A DNA stretch of 31,552 nt from CAZSNT01 sp964607765 (GTDB taxonomy: Bacteria; Verrucomicrobiota; Lentisphaeria; Oligosphaerales; JABHEG01): assembly GCA_964607765.1 (NCBI GenBank), contig CAZSNT010000123.1:1-31552 (forward strand), given 5' to 3'. The notes below the pieces were generated by a model. The model searched no databases and was not told where the DNA came from. It was given only the letters and a program-made list of their open reading frames with translations. Made by a program: the position numbers and the translations under genes. How positions within the stretch are numbered: the stretch's first letter is position 1; every line of letters starts with the position of its first letter. Below, piece by piece: positions 8,541-18,583 of the stretch.

Positions 8541-10292
8541 TCACGCCGTTTTCGAGGCCGGCGTGAGCTTCAGGTTCCGGAGGATGAAGCCGCCGCCCTT
8601 GCCGAGGACCACCGTGTTGACAGCGAGCGTCAGCGTGTGCCGGCCCGGCTCGTCGAAGTACACCGTGCCGATGTCACTCGTCACGCACATCCAGTGCGCG
8701 TTGCCGCGGATGGGCTGCCGCGCATCCTCCCGGACCACGGCGGGAATCGTCGTGCCGTTCACATCGACGACGATCTCGTGCCCGGTGTCCACAGCTTTCT
8801 GTCCGCCGTGATCCGTATACCGCCCGGTTGCGCAGTCCGCAGCGATCTGGTACGAGCCGGGCTTCACGACATCGAACTCCCAGCACAGCCGCATGCCTTC
8901 CTGCAGCGACCGCGCCACGGCGCCGCGCACCACGAGCGCCCGTGCCATGGCCTCGCCCGTGTCCGCGTTCGTTGCTGCAAGACTCTCCAGAACGACGCTG
9001 CCGTCGGGTTGCTGGACAATGCCGGGCGCGACGTCCGGGGCGCCGTCGATCTCGAGTGCGAGCACGCGGTGCGGCTCGGCAGCGGCGCCCGGCCCGATCT
9101 CGATAGTCGTTTCAGTGAGAGCAGCGCCCGGGCTGACGGGTGTCTGCCGCACGGGATAGGCCCGGTCCGGCGCGTCGAGGAAGCAGGCCTTGCCCGTCTT
9201 GTTGCGGAGCCCGATCATTCTGAGCTCATCAACCGGCTCGAACAAGTGGCAATAGAGCCTGCCGGGGCGGCAGGTCACAGCGCCCCAGTCGAAGTTGAGG
9301 GCGAACGGGGTTGGCTGGGTCTGGTAGATCGCCTCGCCGTTGGTCTGCAGCCAGGCGCCGACCTCGCGCAGGATCCTCGCGCTCCGCTCCGGCACACGCC
9401 CGAGCGCGTCCGGGCCGATATTGAGCAGGTAATTGGCGTTCTTTGCGGCGATGTCGGACATCAACCGCGCAATCTGCGCCGGTGTTTTCCAGTGCGTGTC
9501 GAACCTGGAGAATCCCCAGGTTCCGTTCAGCGTGGCGCAGGTTTCGCCGTTCTCGTCCAGCGGCATGGTCGGCACTTCGTTGTCCCGCAGCGACACGAAA
9601 TCGCCCCAGCCGCTGTCGCCGCCCGGGCCGAGCCGGCTGTTGACGATGCACTCGGGCTGCCTTTCCCGCACAAAAGCGAGCAGCTCACGTGACTGGTCGG
9701 CCGTGATCTTCACCGGCGTATCGAACCACAGCACGGACATGCGCCCGTAGTTGCTGAGCAATTCGTCCACCTGCGGGAAGACCAGTTCGTCGAGGAAACG
9801 GCGGAAGTTCTTCTGGCTGTCGTCCGGCCAGTCCCAGGTATTGCCCGCGGCATCGGGGTGGTGCCAGTCCTGGGCTTGCGAGTAGTAGACGCCGAAACGG
9901 ATTCCCTTGCGTTCGCAGGCCGCGGCCAGTTCGCCGATGATGTCCCGCTTGAACGGGGTCGCATCCACCACGTTGTAGGAGGACGCGCTGGACTTGAAGA
10001 GTGCGAAGCCGTCATGGTGTTTGGCGGTGATCACCAGGTACTTCATGCCGGCATCCCGTGCGAGCCCGGCGATGCCGTCCGCATCGAACTCGACCGGGTT
10101 GAACTGCGCCGCCAGTCTCTCGTATTCGCGGACCGGGATCCGGGCGCGGTTCATGATCCACTCGGCGGCGGACGGGATCCGCTTTCCGTTCCACTCGCCG
10201 GCCGGGATGGCGTAGAGCCCCCAGTGAATGAACATCCCGAACCGGGATTCCTTCCACCAAGTCATGTCGGGATGCGATGCGGTATCGTGCAT
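8541..10292 (-). CDS. GH29 alpha-L-fucosidase
   Basis: This 583-residue glycoside hydrolase family 29 protein should release alpha-L-fucose by a retaining mechanism. Visible family motifs are FGMFIHWG (18-25), AEWIMNR (43-49), KYLVITAKHHDGF (84-96) and LWFD with the likely nucleophile D191. The catalytic barrel fills about the first 330 residues. A beta-sandwich follows, then a further carbohydrate-binding-like region (about 440-583, with GSYQIAADCATG and HTLTLAVN). There is no signal peptide: the start MHDTASHPDMTWWKESRFG leads straight into the barrel. The enzyme therefore probably acts in the cytoplasm on imported oligosaccharides, unless it is exported by another route. The ATG has AGGAG eight bases upstream. 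It is divergent from the giant gene at 10525 and possibly co-transcribed with the downstream propeller gene. Confidence 0.93.
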   Translation of the reverse strand: MHDTASHPDMTWWKESRFGMFIHWGLYAIPAGEWNGKRIPSAAEWIMNRARIPVREYERLAAQFNPVEFDADGIAGLARDAGMKYLVITAKHHDGFALFKSSASSYNVVDATPFKRDIIGELAAACERKGIRFGVYYSQAQDWHHPDAAGNTWDWPDDSQKNFRRFLDELVFPQVDELLSNYGRMSVLWFDTPVKITADQSRELLAFVRERQPECIVNSRLGPGGDSGWGDFVSLRDNEVPTMPLDENGETCATLNGTWGFSRFDTHWKTPAQIARLMSDIAAKNANYLLNIGPDALGRVPERSARILREVGAWLQTNGEAIYQTQPTPFALNFDWGAVTCRPGRLYCHLFEPVDELRMIGLRNKTGKACFLDAPDRAYPVRQTPVSPGAALTETTIEIGPGAAAEPHRVLALEIDGAPDVAPGIVQQPDGSVVLESLAATNADTGEAMARALVVRGAVARSLQEGMRLCWEFDVVKPGSYQIAADCATGRYTDHGGQKAVDTGHEIVVDVNGTTIPAVVREDARQPIRGNAHWMCVTSDIGTVYFDEPGRHTLTLAVNTVVLGKGGGFILRNLKLTPASKTA

Positions 10293-10524
10293 AGTTCTCT
10301 CTCCTAGCGGGAATCAGGTTGCGCACGCTAAATCTACCCAATGGCGCACTGCAATCAATGCAAACACTCGCCAGGGCCTGCATCTGTTCTCATCCTTGGC
10401 GAAGGAGGCACGGTGACGCGACTCCCCCGCCTTGCGCTTGCTTGCCTGGGCCCTCCGTGCTAGTTTCACAGGTCTGGATCTGCCCACGCACCCAACGACA
10501 TTCTGAGCGGACGAACCACGGGGG

Positions 10525-13500
10525 GTGAGGCCCTTGAAGCAGTCGGCCACAGTGATCTGCTTGGCGCGGCAGGGCGTCTGCTCCCGCACATGCCTGCGGT
10601 CGACGCGGGCAACCCATCGGGGGTCGCGCTGCCTGCTCACTGTCTTTCTCACACTGGTGTCGTGGTCGTTCCTCGGCCGGGCGGCTGTGATTCAGTCCTT
10701 CGACCTGGACAGCGACCCCGGATGGACGGTAACCGGTGGCAGTCAATGGGAGTACGGCGCGCCACAGGGACAGGACGGTGACCCATCGGCGGGTAAGACG
10801 GGCAGCAACGTCTACGGCGTGAATCGGTCCGGTTCCTACACCGTGGAGGTCGGCGCTTCCCGTCACCTCACGACCGGCCCGATCGACTGCAGTGGTCACA
10901 CGGCCGTGCAGTTGTCATTCTGGCGTTGGCTGAGGACGGACCAAGGCGCCTACGTGGGAGCGACGGTCGACGTTTCCAGTGACAACACGAACTGGACGAA
11001 TGTCTACACGAACCCCTCCGGCGTTGGCCAGGAAGTGCTCGATACCGTTTGGTCCCAAAAGAGCTACGACATCAGCGCGATAGCTGATGGGCAGAGCGCG
11101 GTCTACGTGCGTTGGGGGTACGAGATCAAGCATGCGGAGGCCACGCAATACGGCGGCTGGAACATCGATGACGTGGAGGTGGTCGGCACTGCGGCCGGGA
11201 ATCCGGCCCCGACGGTGACCGAGATCACACCGGCCTCGGCTCTCGACAGCGGTTCGGTCAGCATCACGGATCTGGCCGGCACCGGGTTTCAGGCCGACGT
11301 GACGGTGAAGCTGACCAAGAGCGGCCAGACAGACATCGAGGCCACCGGCGTAACGCGGGTAAGCGGCAACCAGATCACTTGCTCGATCGACCTCAACGGT
11401 GCGGCGTTGGGGCTCTGGAACGTAGTGGTCACCAATCCGGACGAGCAATCCGGCACGCTCACTGACGGATTCGAGGTGCTCAGCTCGTTGGCCACGATCG
11501 GGGGCCGGACCTGGAACGACACCGATCAGGACGGCGACCGGGGCGCGGGCGAAACCGGCCTGGCTGGTCTGACAGTGACCCTGTGGGACGGGAGCATGGC
11601 GACTGAGCAGGGCACGACGACCACGGACGCGAGCGGGTTCTACTCCTTCAGCGGTTTGACCGCGGGCACTTTCGTGGTCCAGGTTGAAGCGCCGGCGGAC
11701 AAGACCTTTGGCCCGATGGACCAGGGCGCGGACGACACGGCGGACAGCGATGTCGATCCGCTCAGCGGGCTGTGGGAAGAGCCGCGAACGGCCGAGACGT
11801 CGCCGTTCACGGTTGCGGCCGGTGAGACCAAGGACGACATAGACGCCAGCCTCGTCCCGGCCGTGATCCATGTCGACGAGTCCCGGACCGGCGGGAATCA
11901 GAACGGGAGTTCATGGACCGACGCGCTCACGACGCTGCCGCCGGCTCTCGACCTGGTCGTGGCAACGCAGGAAGTCTGGCTCGGCCCCGGCACGTACACC
12001 CCGGGCGCCGCGGTCGAGTCGACGTTCCGCATCCCGGACTTCGCTGCTGTGCGCGGCGGGTTCGCTGGCCATGAAGCCGGCCCGTGGGAGAGGAGTTCCG
12101 GTCCCGGTGCGCCGGAAACTGTTCTCAGTGGTGATTTGGGTGGCGGCGTATACTCGCAGCATGTGGTGACACTGCTCGGAACGAGTGGCTCCCAGCTGGA
12201 CAGGCTGACGATCAGCGGCGGGCGTGCCGTGGGCGCGGGGCCCGACGCGAACGGCGGCGGCGTCTATGCCGAAGGCGTGCCGCAGGGCACTTCTCTCACA
12301 GGCTGCCGGATCGCGGGCAATACGGCTACCGGCGACGGCGGCGGCGTCTATGCGCTCAACGGCGACGGCCCGCAGCTCTCAGACAGCACCGTTGACGGCA
12401 ACCAGGCCGACCGCGGCGGCGGGGTGTATGTCGAGGGCGGCTTCGGCACGCCCGAGTCCCCCATGATCTCCGGCAACACCATCAGCGGCAACACGGCCGG
12501 GACGTCGGGCGGTGGCGTCTACGCGGCGGGGGCTAACGCACTGATCGAGCACAATCGGATCACGGGCAACTCCGCCGAATACGGTGGCGGCGTCTTTGTC
12601 ACGGGCGGCGCCGTGATTGTACGCGGCAACCTCGTGCGAGACAACACGGCCACTGTCGGCGGCGGCGGTCTGAACCTGGACGGCGCGTCGCCGCCAGTCA
12701 CGAACAACACCATCTATGGCAACCACGGCGGGACGGAAGGTGGCGGCGGCATCCGCAATCACAACGGCTCGTCGCCGACCGTGACGAACACGATCCTGTA
12801 CGGCAATACGGGCGCGAGCGGCGCCGAGGTGCTGAACACGACAACAGGCACGAACGTACCCACGTTCGATTACTGCTGTGTCGAGAACGGACTGAACGGG
12901 TCGAAATTCACCCAGCCCGCTGTCAGTCTCGGCGCCAACAACATCTCCGATGCCCCGCAGTTCGCGGACCTGAGCGGGACGGACCTGCGTCTCGGCCCCA
13001 CGAGCCCGTGCATCGACCGCGGCCTTGGCGCGGTCGGGCTCAGCCACGAGTGGGATCTGGATCAGCGCGGCATCTGGGACCATCCGTTTGCGGCGAACAA
13101 CGGCGGCGGCAGCCCGACATTCGTTGACATCGGCGCCTACGAGACCCGCATCCTCTTCGTCGATCATGCGGCGACGGGCGGGCAGCAGACCGGCCGGACA
13201 TGGGCCGACGCATCGCTTCATCCCAGTGATGCGCTCTTCATCGCCCGGCCGGGTGACCAAGTCTGGATTGCGGACGGCACCTACACGCCGGACACCAGTT
13301 GGCTGACCGACCCGCGTGAAGCGACCTTCCGAATGCAGGACGACGTGTCTGTGATTGCGAGTTTCGCCGGCACCGAGGGATCGCCGGAGGAACGCGGCGA
13401 CATCGAGGAGCACCCGACGATTTTCAGCGGCGAGATCGGGGCCGCGGGGTATGCGGACAACGTCCGTCACGTTGTCTCCGCCGCCGGGAACCACAACGAC

Positions 13501-16500
13501 GGGCTCTTCATCACCGCCGGCAACGCAGACGGTGCGGGGGATCAGGGCCGCGGCGGCGGCATTCTCGGCAACAACCAGTCGTCGGCCTGGACTGATTGCA
13601 CGGTCTACGGCAACCGTGCCGTGAACGGTGCCGGCTACCACACCACGGGCGGCAGCGCCCAGTTCTCCCAGTCGCGTTTCTACGACAACACGGCAACCGG
13701 TAATGGCGGCGCGATTGGCTTGGCCGGTGGTACTTGCACGCTGCGTGAGGCCGTTATCCACGCCAACAGCGCGGGCAATGGCGGCGGCGTCTACGCGGAC
13801 GGCGTGGGCACCGTCCTGACCGTGACACAGAGCACGCTGCACGGCAACAGTGCCACAGGCGCAGGCGGCGGGCTCTACGTGGGCGCCGGCACGACGGCCA
13901 CGGCCAACGGCGGGATCCTCTGGGGCAACACGCCGGATGCCATCACCGGACCGGCTGCCGTAGTCTACTCTGACGTGCAGCAGGCCGGCGGCGGGACGTA
14001 CACGGGCATCGGGAACATCAATGCGGACCCGCACTTCCACGACCCGACCAGTGCGACGCTGGCCAATCGCGATTATCGCCTGCAATCGCAAGCCGGCCGC
14101 TGGGATCCCTCGACAGCTGGGTGGGACACGAGCGACTCGCAGACCAGCCCGTGCATTGACACGGGCGACCCGGGCCAGTCGGCCGCCGCGGAGGCCTTGC
14201 CCAACGGCGGCCGTATCAACATGGGAGCCTACGGCGGCACTTCCCACGCATCCAAGAGCTGGGTTGACCACTTCGGCTGGAGCACGATCACGTCGCCGCA
14301 GACGCAAAGCCAGGGGTTCGCCGCCACGATAACGGCCCAGGATGTGGCCCATAACACGGTCGCTACGTTTGCCGGCAGCGTTGGATTGAGTGCAACGCCA
14401 GCGGGCACGACCGTCAGCCCGGCCACCACCAGCGCCTTCGTCTCCGGAGTGTGGACCGGCACGGTGACCGTGGGTACTGCCGGGGCGGGAGTTGCCCTCG
14501 CCGCGGATGACGGCGCGGGGCACGTCGGCGCCAGCAATGAGTTCAGCGTGACCGCGCTGCCGAAGAGCACACCCCCGACCGGAGTCGACCTGGCTGCCGG
14601 AAGCGACACCGGCCTGTCCGACACCGACAACACCACGCAGCTCGACAACAGCACGGCTGGCAAGAAACTGCAGTTCGACGTGGCGGGGAGCACGATGAAC
14701 GCCGACGTCCGGCTCTATTCCGACGGCACGCTGATCGGTACCGGCACCGGAAACGGCGGCACACTCACCCTCGCCACGAACGGCACGGTTGATCTTGCCG
14801 ATGGGACACGCACGATCACGGCGACACAGCAGCTGGCAGGCGAGTCCGAATCTGATCCGACGCCCGGCCTTTCGCTTACCATTGACACAACCCGTGCGAC
14901 CGTGGTCAGCCGCGCGCCGACGCCCGGGGCGATTCTGGGCGACGTGGCGCTCAGTCTGGAAGTCACCTTCTCCGAGCCTCTGCCGGCGACGCCACTCGAT
15001 TCCTCCGATCTGGTCTTGACCGGTTACGCGGCGACTGGCGCGAACGTGGGCGACCCCGTACTCAAAGTCGGCACGACCACTACCTGGCAGTTCCCAGTCA
15101 ACGGTCTGGTGGACGGTGATCTTGACGTCAACCTGGCCCCCGACCCGGACGACGTGGAAGACGCCGCCGGCAACGACCTGGACCCGAGCCCCACCTCGTG
15201 GAGCTACACTGTGGACGTGGCTCCGACGGTGGTCACCACGCCTGTCACGGATATTGGGCGCACCACGGCCACCGGTGGCGGCAACGTCACTGACGACCGC
15301 GGCTCGCCGGTCACTGCCCGCGGCGTGTGCTGGAGCACGACCGCCAGCCCGACCGTAGACGCGAGCGACGGCAAGACCACAGACGGCACGGGGGAGGGCA
15401 TGTTCAGCAGTCAGTTGCCCGGCCTCGTTGACGGGACGACATACCATGCCCGTGCCTACGCAACAACGGCGCTCGGCACCGGTTACGGCGCGACCGAGAC
15501 GTTCACCACGATCATGACGCCACCCGGGAATGCTCTCGAGTTCGACGGCGATGACGACTACGTGACGCTCGGCAATGCCGCGCAGCTCAAACCCACCACA
15601 GCACTGACCGTGGAGGTCTGGGGCTACCGCGGCAGCTGGGATCTCGGCGCGGGCCAGACCGAGGCCCTGATCGGCTGCGCGCAGGCCGGGGGCTACGAGC
15701 TAATCCTCAACAGCGGCGACTCGGGAAGAATCGAGGGTTACGTCGAAATAGACGACGGGTATCGGGTCGTGGGGCACCCGGCTGCCAGCCTGACCAGCGG
15801 TTGGCACCACTTCGCGCTCACCTGCGACGGGCGCTACACCAAGCTCTACGTCGACGGTATCCTACGGGCTACCGACGACCGCACCGCGACAGGGGCACTG
15901 ACCTATGCGGCCGGGAACAGCGTTCTGATCGGCGCCGAGGCACACACCGGGGACACTCCGGAGGCAGGTTACGGCTTCAGCGGCCGGCTCGACGGTGCGC
16001 GCATCTGGTCCGTCGCACGCAGCGGGAGCGACATCCGCGCAGGCATGCACCGCTACCTGACGGGCGAGGAGACCGGGCTGGTAGGCTGCTACCGGTTCGA
16101 CCAGAAGTCGGGGACACAACTGATCGACAGCGGACCGCACGGACGGCACGGCGAATTGCGCAACATGGACCATGCTGACTGGGTCACATCCTCGGCCCCG
16201 CTCGGGCATGAGAGCCACGTTGGGCTCGGCACGTCGCACCTGGCGGAGAACGCGGACGTCCCGGTCGACCTGACTTGGGGCAGCAACGCCGGAGACGACC
16301 CCGGGCCCAACGCGGTTTTCGCCACGATCCAGGTAAACGCTCCGCCCGTGGTGACCGATGGCCTTCTCACGCACGTCGCGCCTGTGCACTGGCAGCTGTG
16401 GATCGCGGACGACGATGCGTTCGTGGGCAGTGCGGCCATCCATTACGACGACGTCGGCGGCATCGGCGACGAGACCGAGCTCGCGCTCTACGGCCAGGAC

Positions 16501-18519
16501 ACCCCGGACGGCACGTGGACGTTGATCACGGACGTAACCCTCGACGACGAGGGAAGTGCCACCGACGGCATTGGTTCGATCACAGCCAACGACCTGAGCG
16601 CGTTCCAACGCTACATGCTCAGCAGCTCTGGGGCAACGAACACGTTCGTTCCGACCGCGGACCTGCAGATCACCAAAGACGACACCCCGGACCCGGTCAT
16701 TGCCGGCATGCGTCTGACCTACAGCATCACGGTGCAGAACAATGGGCCGCACACGGCAGAAGATGTCGTGCTCAGCGACCCGTTGCCAGCCGAGCTGAAC
16801 ACGCCCGATTACTCCCTGGATGCCGGTCAAACCTGGCAGCCATGGCAGGGCGTACTCAATCTTGGGGCCCTGGTCACGGGCGCTGCTGTGGACGTACAGA
16901 TTGAGGCGAACGTGCAGCCGGACACAGACGGGCCGATCACCAACACGGCGTCGGTCGTGTCGGTTACGCCGGACCCCGTTCCCGCCAATGACAGCGCCAC
17001 CACCACTGCCACGGCCCAGCCGCGGACCGCTGCCCCCAGCGCGGTCGATCTGGTCGATGGCAGCGACACAGGCGCGTCGCAGACCGATGATCTCACGCGA
17101 CTCGACAACCACGCCCCTGCGAGCATACTCGAGTTCGACGTGTCGGGCACGGTGGTCGGAGCCGCCGTTCGACTCTACGCGGACGGCTCGACACTGATCG
17201 GGGAGGCGACGGCAACGTCTACGACAACACGTATCGCCAGCAACGGCTCGGTCGATCTGGCGGATGGCATGCACCCCGTCACAGCCAAGCAGGAAGAGGC
17301 GGGCAAGGGCGTGTCTGACGCGTCCCCCGCGCGCAACGTGACGATCGACACCCAGGCCCCGCTGCTGAGTTCCTCCAATCCGGCGGACAATGCCGCGGAC
17401 GTGGCGTTGAACGCGGACCCGGAGCTGGTCTTCTCGGAGACTGTCCACAAAGGGACGGGCAACATCGAGATCCGCCGCAGCGCCGGCAATGGCGTGGTCG
17501 AAGGAGTGGACGTGACGTCGGCCGGCGTCACACTCGACACCTCGTCCGTCACTAATGACAGGGCCACCATCGGTCTCGCCTCGGCGCTGCCTGGGAACCG
17601 CGGCCTTTACGTGCTGGTCGGCGCGGGTTGTTTCAGTGACCCCGCCGGCAACCCGTTCGCCGGCGTCGCGGACAATGCCACACTGAATTTCCACACCGTC
17701 AATGCCGCCCCTGTCACCGTCAATGACACGTACAGCACGAACGGGGATGAGAATCTGATCGTCCCTGCAGTATCCGGCGTGCTCGGGAACGACTCCGACG
17801 TTGACAGTGACCCGCTCACGGCAGTGAGCAAGAGTGATCCGTCGCACGGCACGGTGGCCCTGAACAGCGACGGGAGCTTCACCTACAGCCCTGCCGCCGG
17901 TTACCATGGTGCCGACAGCTTCACCTACGCGGCGAGCGACGGCACACTGGAGTCGGGCATCGCGACGGTGAACATCACTGTGACAGGTGTTTTTGTGCTA
18001 CAGCTTCAGGCCGGTTGGAATCTGGGCTCGTCTCCGCTCGAGCCCCTAACGCCCGAGATCGACGTGCTTTTGGACGACGGGGGCGGAGGACGGTCCGGGC
18101 CAGGGCCAGAACGGCGGGGCAACGGGGAGCGAGGCACGGTCCACAGTGTGTTTGAATGGCGCGACGACCAATATCACGGGGCTGCAGAGCTGCATGCGGG
18201 CCACGGGTACTGGATCTACGCGGCGGCTGCTGCGGACGCGGAAATAGTGGGGGTCAATCCGCCGGAAAATCCGAGTCTGAACGTCTACGTGGACGATGGG
18301 ACAGGCGCGTGTTCCACGCGCCTGTCGAGGGGCTGGAATCTCGTTGGGCCGGTTGCGCGCGTGGCCAACCCGTATGTGGCAGGCGTGCAGGGCGCGATCT
18401 GGTACTGGGACGGTCGACGCTATCGCGCCGTTGCGGAAGCAGAGAGTTTGGAGCCTGGCCGAGCGTACTGGGTGAATGCGTCCGTCGACGACCTTGTCTA
18501 CCCGCTTGGCACGCCCTGA
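10525..18519 (+). CDS. Giant modular exported protein (beta-helix, SdrD B-like, LamG, DUF11, Ig-like, cadherin-like)
   Basis: This 2664-residue surface or secreted protein has a long basic N-region and a hydrophobic stretch at 36-50 (cleavage near 53). Modules in order, boundaries approximate: a MAM or jelly-roll-like domain (55-222); IPT/TIG (227-317); SdrD B-like (323-445, GGRTWNDTDQDGD); right-handed beta-helix blocks 447-870 and 876-1235, rich in GGGVY and GN repeats; an Ig-like region (1240-1345); Ig-like copy A (1350-1455) plus a Big_5-like domain (1461-1565); an FN3-like domain (1566-1665); LamG (1669-1880, LEFDGDDDYVTLG); DUF11 (2046-2160); Ig-like copy B (2170-2275) plus Big_5-like (2278-2390); a cadherin-like domain (2393-2490, GVLGNDSDVD). 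It ends in two GWNL repeats (2498 and about 2603). No catalytic site is evident, so adhesion or glycan binding is the likely role. The GTG start lacks a clear Shine-Dalgarno. TTG at 10534, preceded by GGTGAGG, is an alternative. Confidence 0.88.
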   Translation: MRPLKQSATVICLARQGVCSRTCLRSTRATHRGSRCLLTVFLTLVSWSFLGRAAVIQSFDLDSDPGWTVTGGSQWEYGAPQGQDGDPSAGKTGSNVYGVNRSGSYTVEVGASRHLTTGPIDCSGHTAVQLSFWRWLRTDQGAYVGATVDVSSDNTNWTNVYTNPSGVGQEVLDTVWSQKSYDISAIADGQSAVYVRWGYEIKHAEATQYGGWNIDDVEVVGTAAGNPAPTVTEITPASALDSGSVSITDLAGTGFQADVTVKLTKSGQTDIEATGVTRVSGNQITCSIDLNGAALGLWNVVVTNPDEQSGTLTDGFEVLSSLATIGGRTWNDTDQDGDRGAGETGLAGLTVTLWDGSMATEQGTTTTDASGFYSFSGLTAGTFVVQVEAPADKTFGPMDQGADDTADSDVDPLSGLWEEPRTAETSPFTVAAGETKDDIDASLVPAVIHVDESRTGGNQNGSSWTDALTTLPPALDLVVATQEVWLGPGTYTPGAAVESTFRIPDFAAVRGGFAGHEAGPWERSSGPGAPETVLSGDLGGGVYSQHVVTLLGTSGSQLDRLTISGGRAVGAGPDANGGGVYAEGVPQGTSLTGCRIAGNTATGDGGGVYALNGDGPQLSDSTVDGNQADRGGGVYVEGGFGTPESPMISGNTISGNTAGTSGGGVYAAGANALIEHNRITGNSAEYGGGVFVTGGAVIVRGNLVRDNTATVGGGGLNLDGASPPVTNNTIYGNHGGTEGGGGIRNHNGSSPTVTNTILYGNTGASGAEVLNTTTGTNVPTFDYCCVENGLNGSKFTQPAVSLGANNISDAPQFADLSGTDLRLGPTSPCIDRGLGAVGLSHEWDLDQRGIWDHPFAANNGGGSPTFVDIGAYETRILFVDHAATGGQQTGRTWADASLHPSDALFIARPGDQVWIADGTYTPDTSWLTDPREATFRMQDDVSVIASFAGTEGSPEERGDIEEHPTIFSGEIGAAGYADNVRHVVSAAGNHNDGLFITAGNADGAGDQGRGGGILGNNQSSAWTDCTVYGNRAVNGAGYHTTGGSAQFSQSRFYDNTATGNGGAIGLAGGTCTLREAVIHANSAGNGGGVYADGVGTVLTVTQSTLHGNSATGAGGGLYVGAGTTATANGGILWGNTPDAITGPAAVVYSDVQQAGGGTYTGIGNINADPHFHDPTSATLANRDYRLQSQAGRWDPSTAGWDTSDSQTSPCIDTGDPGQSAAAEALPNGGRINMGAYGGTSHASKSWVDHFGWSTITSPQTQSQGFAATITAQDVAHNTVATFAGSVGLSATPAGTTVSPATTSAFVSGVWTGTVTVGTAGAGVALAADDGAGHVGASNEFSVTALPKSTPPTGVDLAAGSDTGLSDTDNTTQLDNSTAGKKLQFDVAGSTMNADVRLYSDGTLIGTGTGNGGTLTLATNGTVDLADGTRTITATQQLAGESESDPTPGLSLTIDTTRATVVSRAPTPGAILGDVALSLEVTFSEPLPATPLDSSDLVLTGYAATGANVGDPVLKVGTTTTWQFPVNGLVDGDLDVNLAPDPDDVEDAAGNDLDPSPTSWSYTVDVAPTVVTTPVTDIGRTTATGGGNVTDDRGSPVTARGVCWSTTASPTVDASDGKTTDGTGEGMFSSQLPGLVDGTTYHARAYATTALGTGYGATETFTTIMTPPGNALEFDGDDDYVTLGNAAQLKPTTALTVEVWGYRGSWDLGAGQTEALIGCAQAGGYELILNSGDSGRIEGYVEIDDGYRVVGHPAASLTSGWHHFALTCDGRYTKLYVDGILRATDDRTATGALTYAAGNSVLIGAEAHTGDTPEAGYGFSGRLDGARIWSVARSGSDIRAGMHRYLTGEETGLVGCYRFDQKSGTQLIDSGPHGRHGELRNMDHADWVTSSAPLGHESHVGLGTSHLAENADVPVDLTWGSNAGDDPGPNAVFATIQVNAPPVVTDGLLTHVAPVHWQLWIADDDAFVGSAAIHYDDVGGIGDETELALYGQDTPDGTWTLITDVTLDDEGSATDGIGSITANDLSAFQRYMLSSSGATNTFVPTADLQITKDDTPDPVIAGMRLTYSITVQNNGPHTAEDVVLSDPLPAELNTPDYSLDAGQTWQPWQGVLNLGALVTGAAVDVQIEANVQPDTDGPITNTASVVSVTPDPVPANDSATTTATAQPRTAAPSAVDLVDGSDTGASQTDDLTRLDNHAPASILEFDVSGTVVGAAVRLYADGSTLIGEATATSTTTRIASNGSVDLADGMHPVTAKQEEAGKGVSDASPARNVTIDTQAPLLSSSNPADNAADVALNADPELVFSETVHKGTGNIEIRRSAGNGVVEGVDVTSAGVTLDTSSVTNDRATIGLASALPGNRGLYVLVGAGCFSDPAGNPFAGVADNATLNFHTVNAAPVTVNDTYSTNGDENLIVPAVSGVLGNDSDVDSDPLTAVSKSDPSHGTVALNSDGSFTYSPAAGYHGADSFTYAASDGTLESGIATVNITVTGVFVLQLQAGWNLGSSPLEPLTPEIDVLLDDGGGGRSGPGPERRGNGERGTVHSVFEWRDDQYHGAAELHAGHGYWIYAAAAADAEIVGVNPPENPSLNVYVDDGTGACSTRLSRGWNLVGPVARVANPYVAGVQGAIWYWDGRRYRAVAEAESLEPGRAYWVNASVDDLVYPLGTP

Positions 18520-18532
18520 TGCGAAGGGGCTG

Positions 18533-18548
18533 CCGCATCTCGATGCGG
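18533..18548. terminator. Hairpin between convergent genes, possible terminator
   Basis: CCGCAT (18533-18538), loop CTCG, ATGCGG (18543-18548) forms a perfect 6-bp stem 14 bp after the stop of the giant gene. It sits in the 64-bp gap before the convergent sulfatase stop at 18584. There is no T-run on either side, so a rho-independent terminator is only possible, not shown. Confidence 0.35.
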
Positions 18549-18583
18549 GGTGCCTGGGGGCACACCGAGTCGACATGTTCTGA

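Noticed and set aside
10340..10380. Operator-like sequence with TGCA-ATCAA-TGCA
   Set aside because: Short, single, and with no regulator gene nearby. Such a palindrome is expected by chance.
12379..15447. 1022-residue open frame on the minus strand
   Set aside because: It is antisense to the giant modular gene, is Arg/Gly/Ala/Val-rich with no recognisable domain, and is a normal by-product of high-GC coding DNA.
15862..17907. 681-residue open frame on the minus strand
   Set aside because: Antisense to the giant gene, compositionally biased, no motifs. The plus frame has LamG, DUF11 and Ig-like domains.
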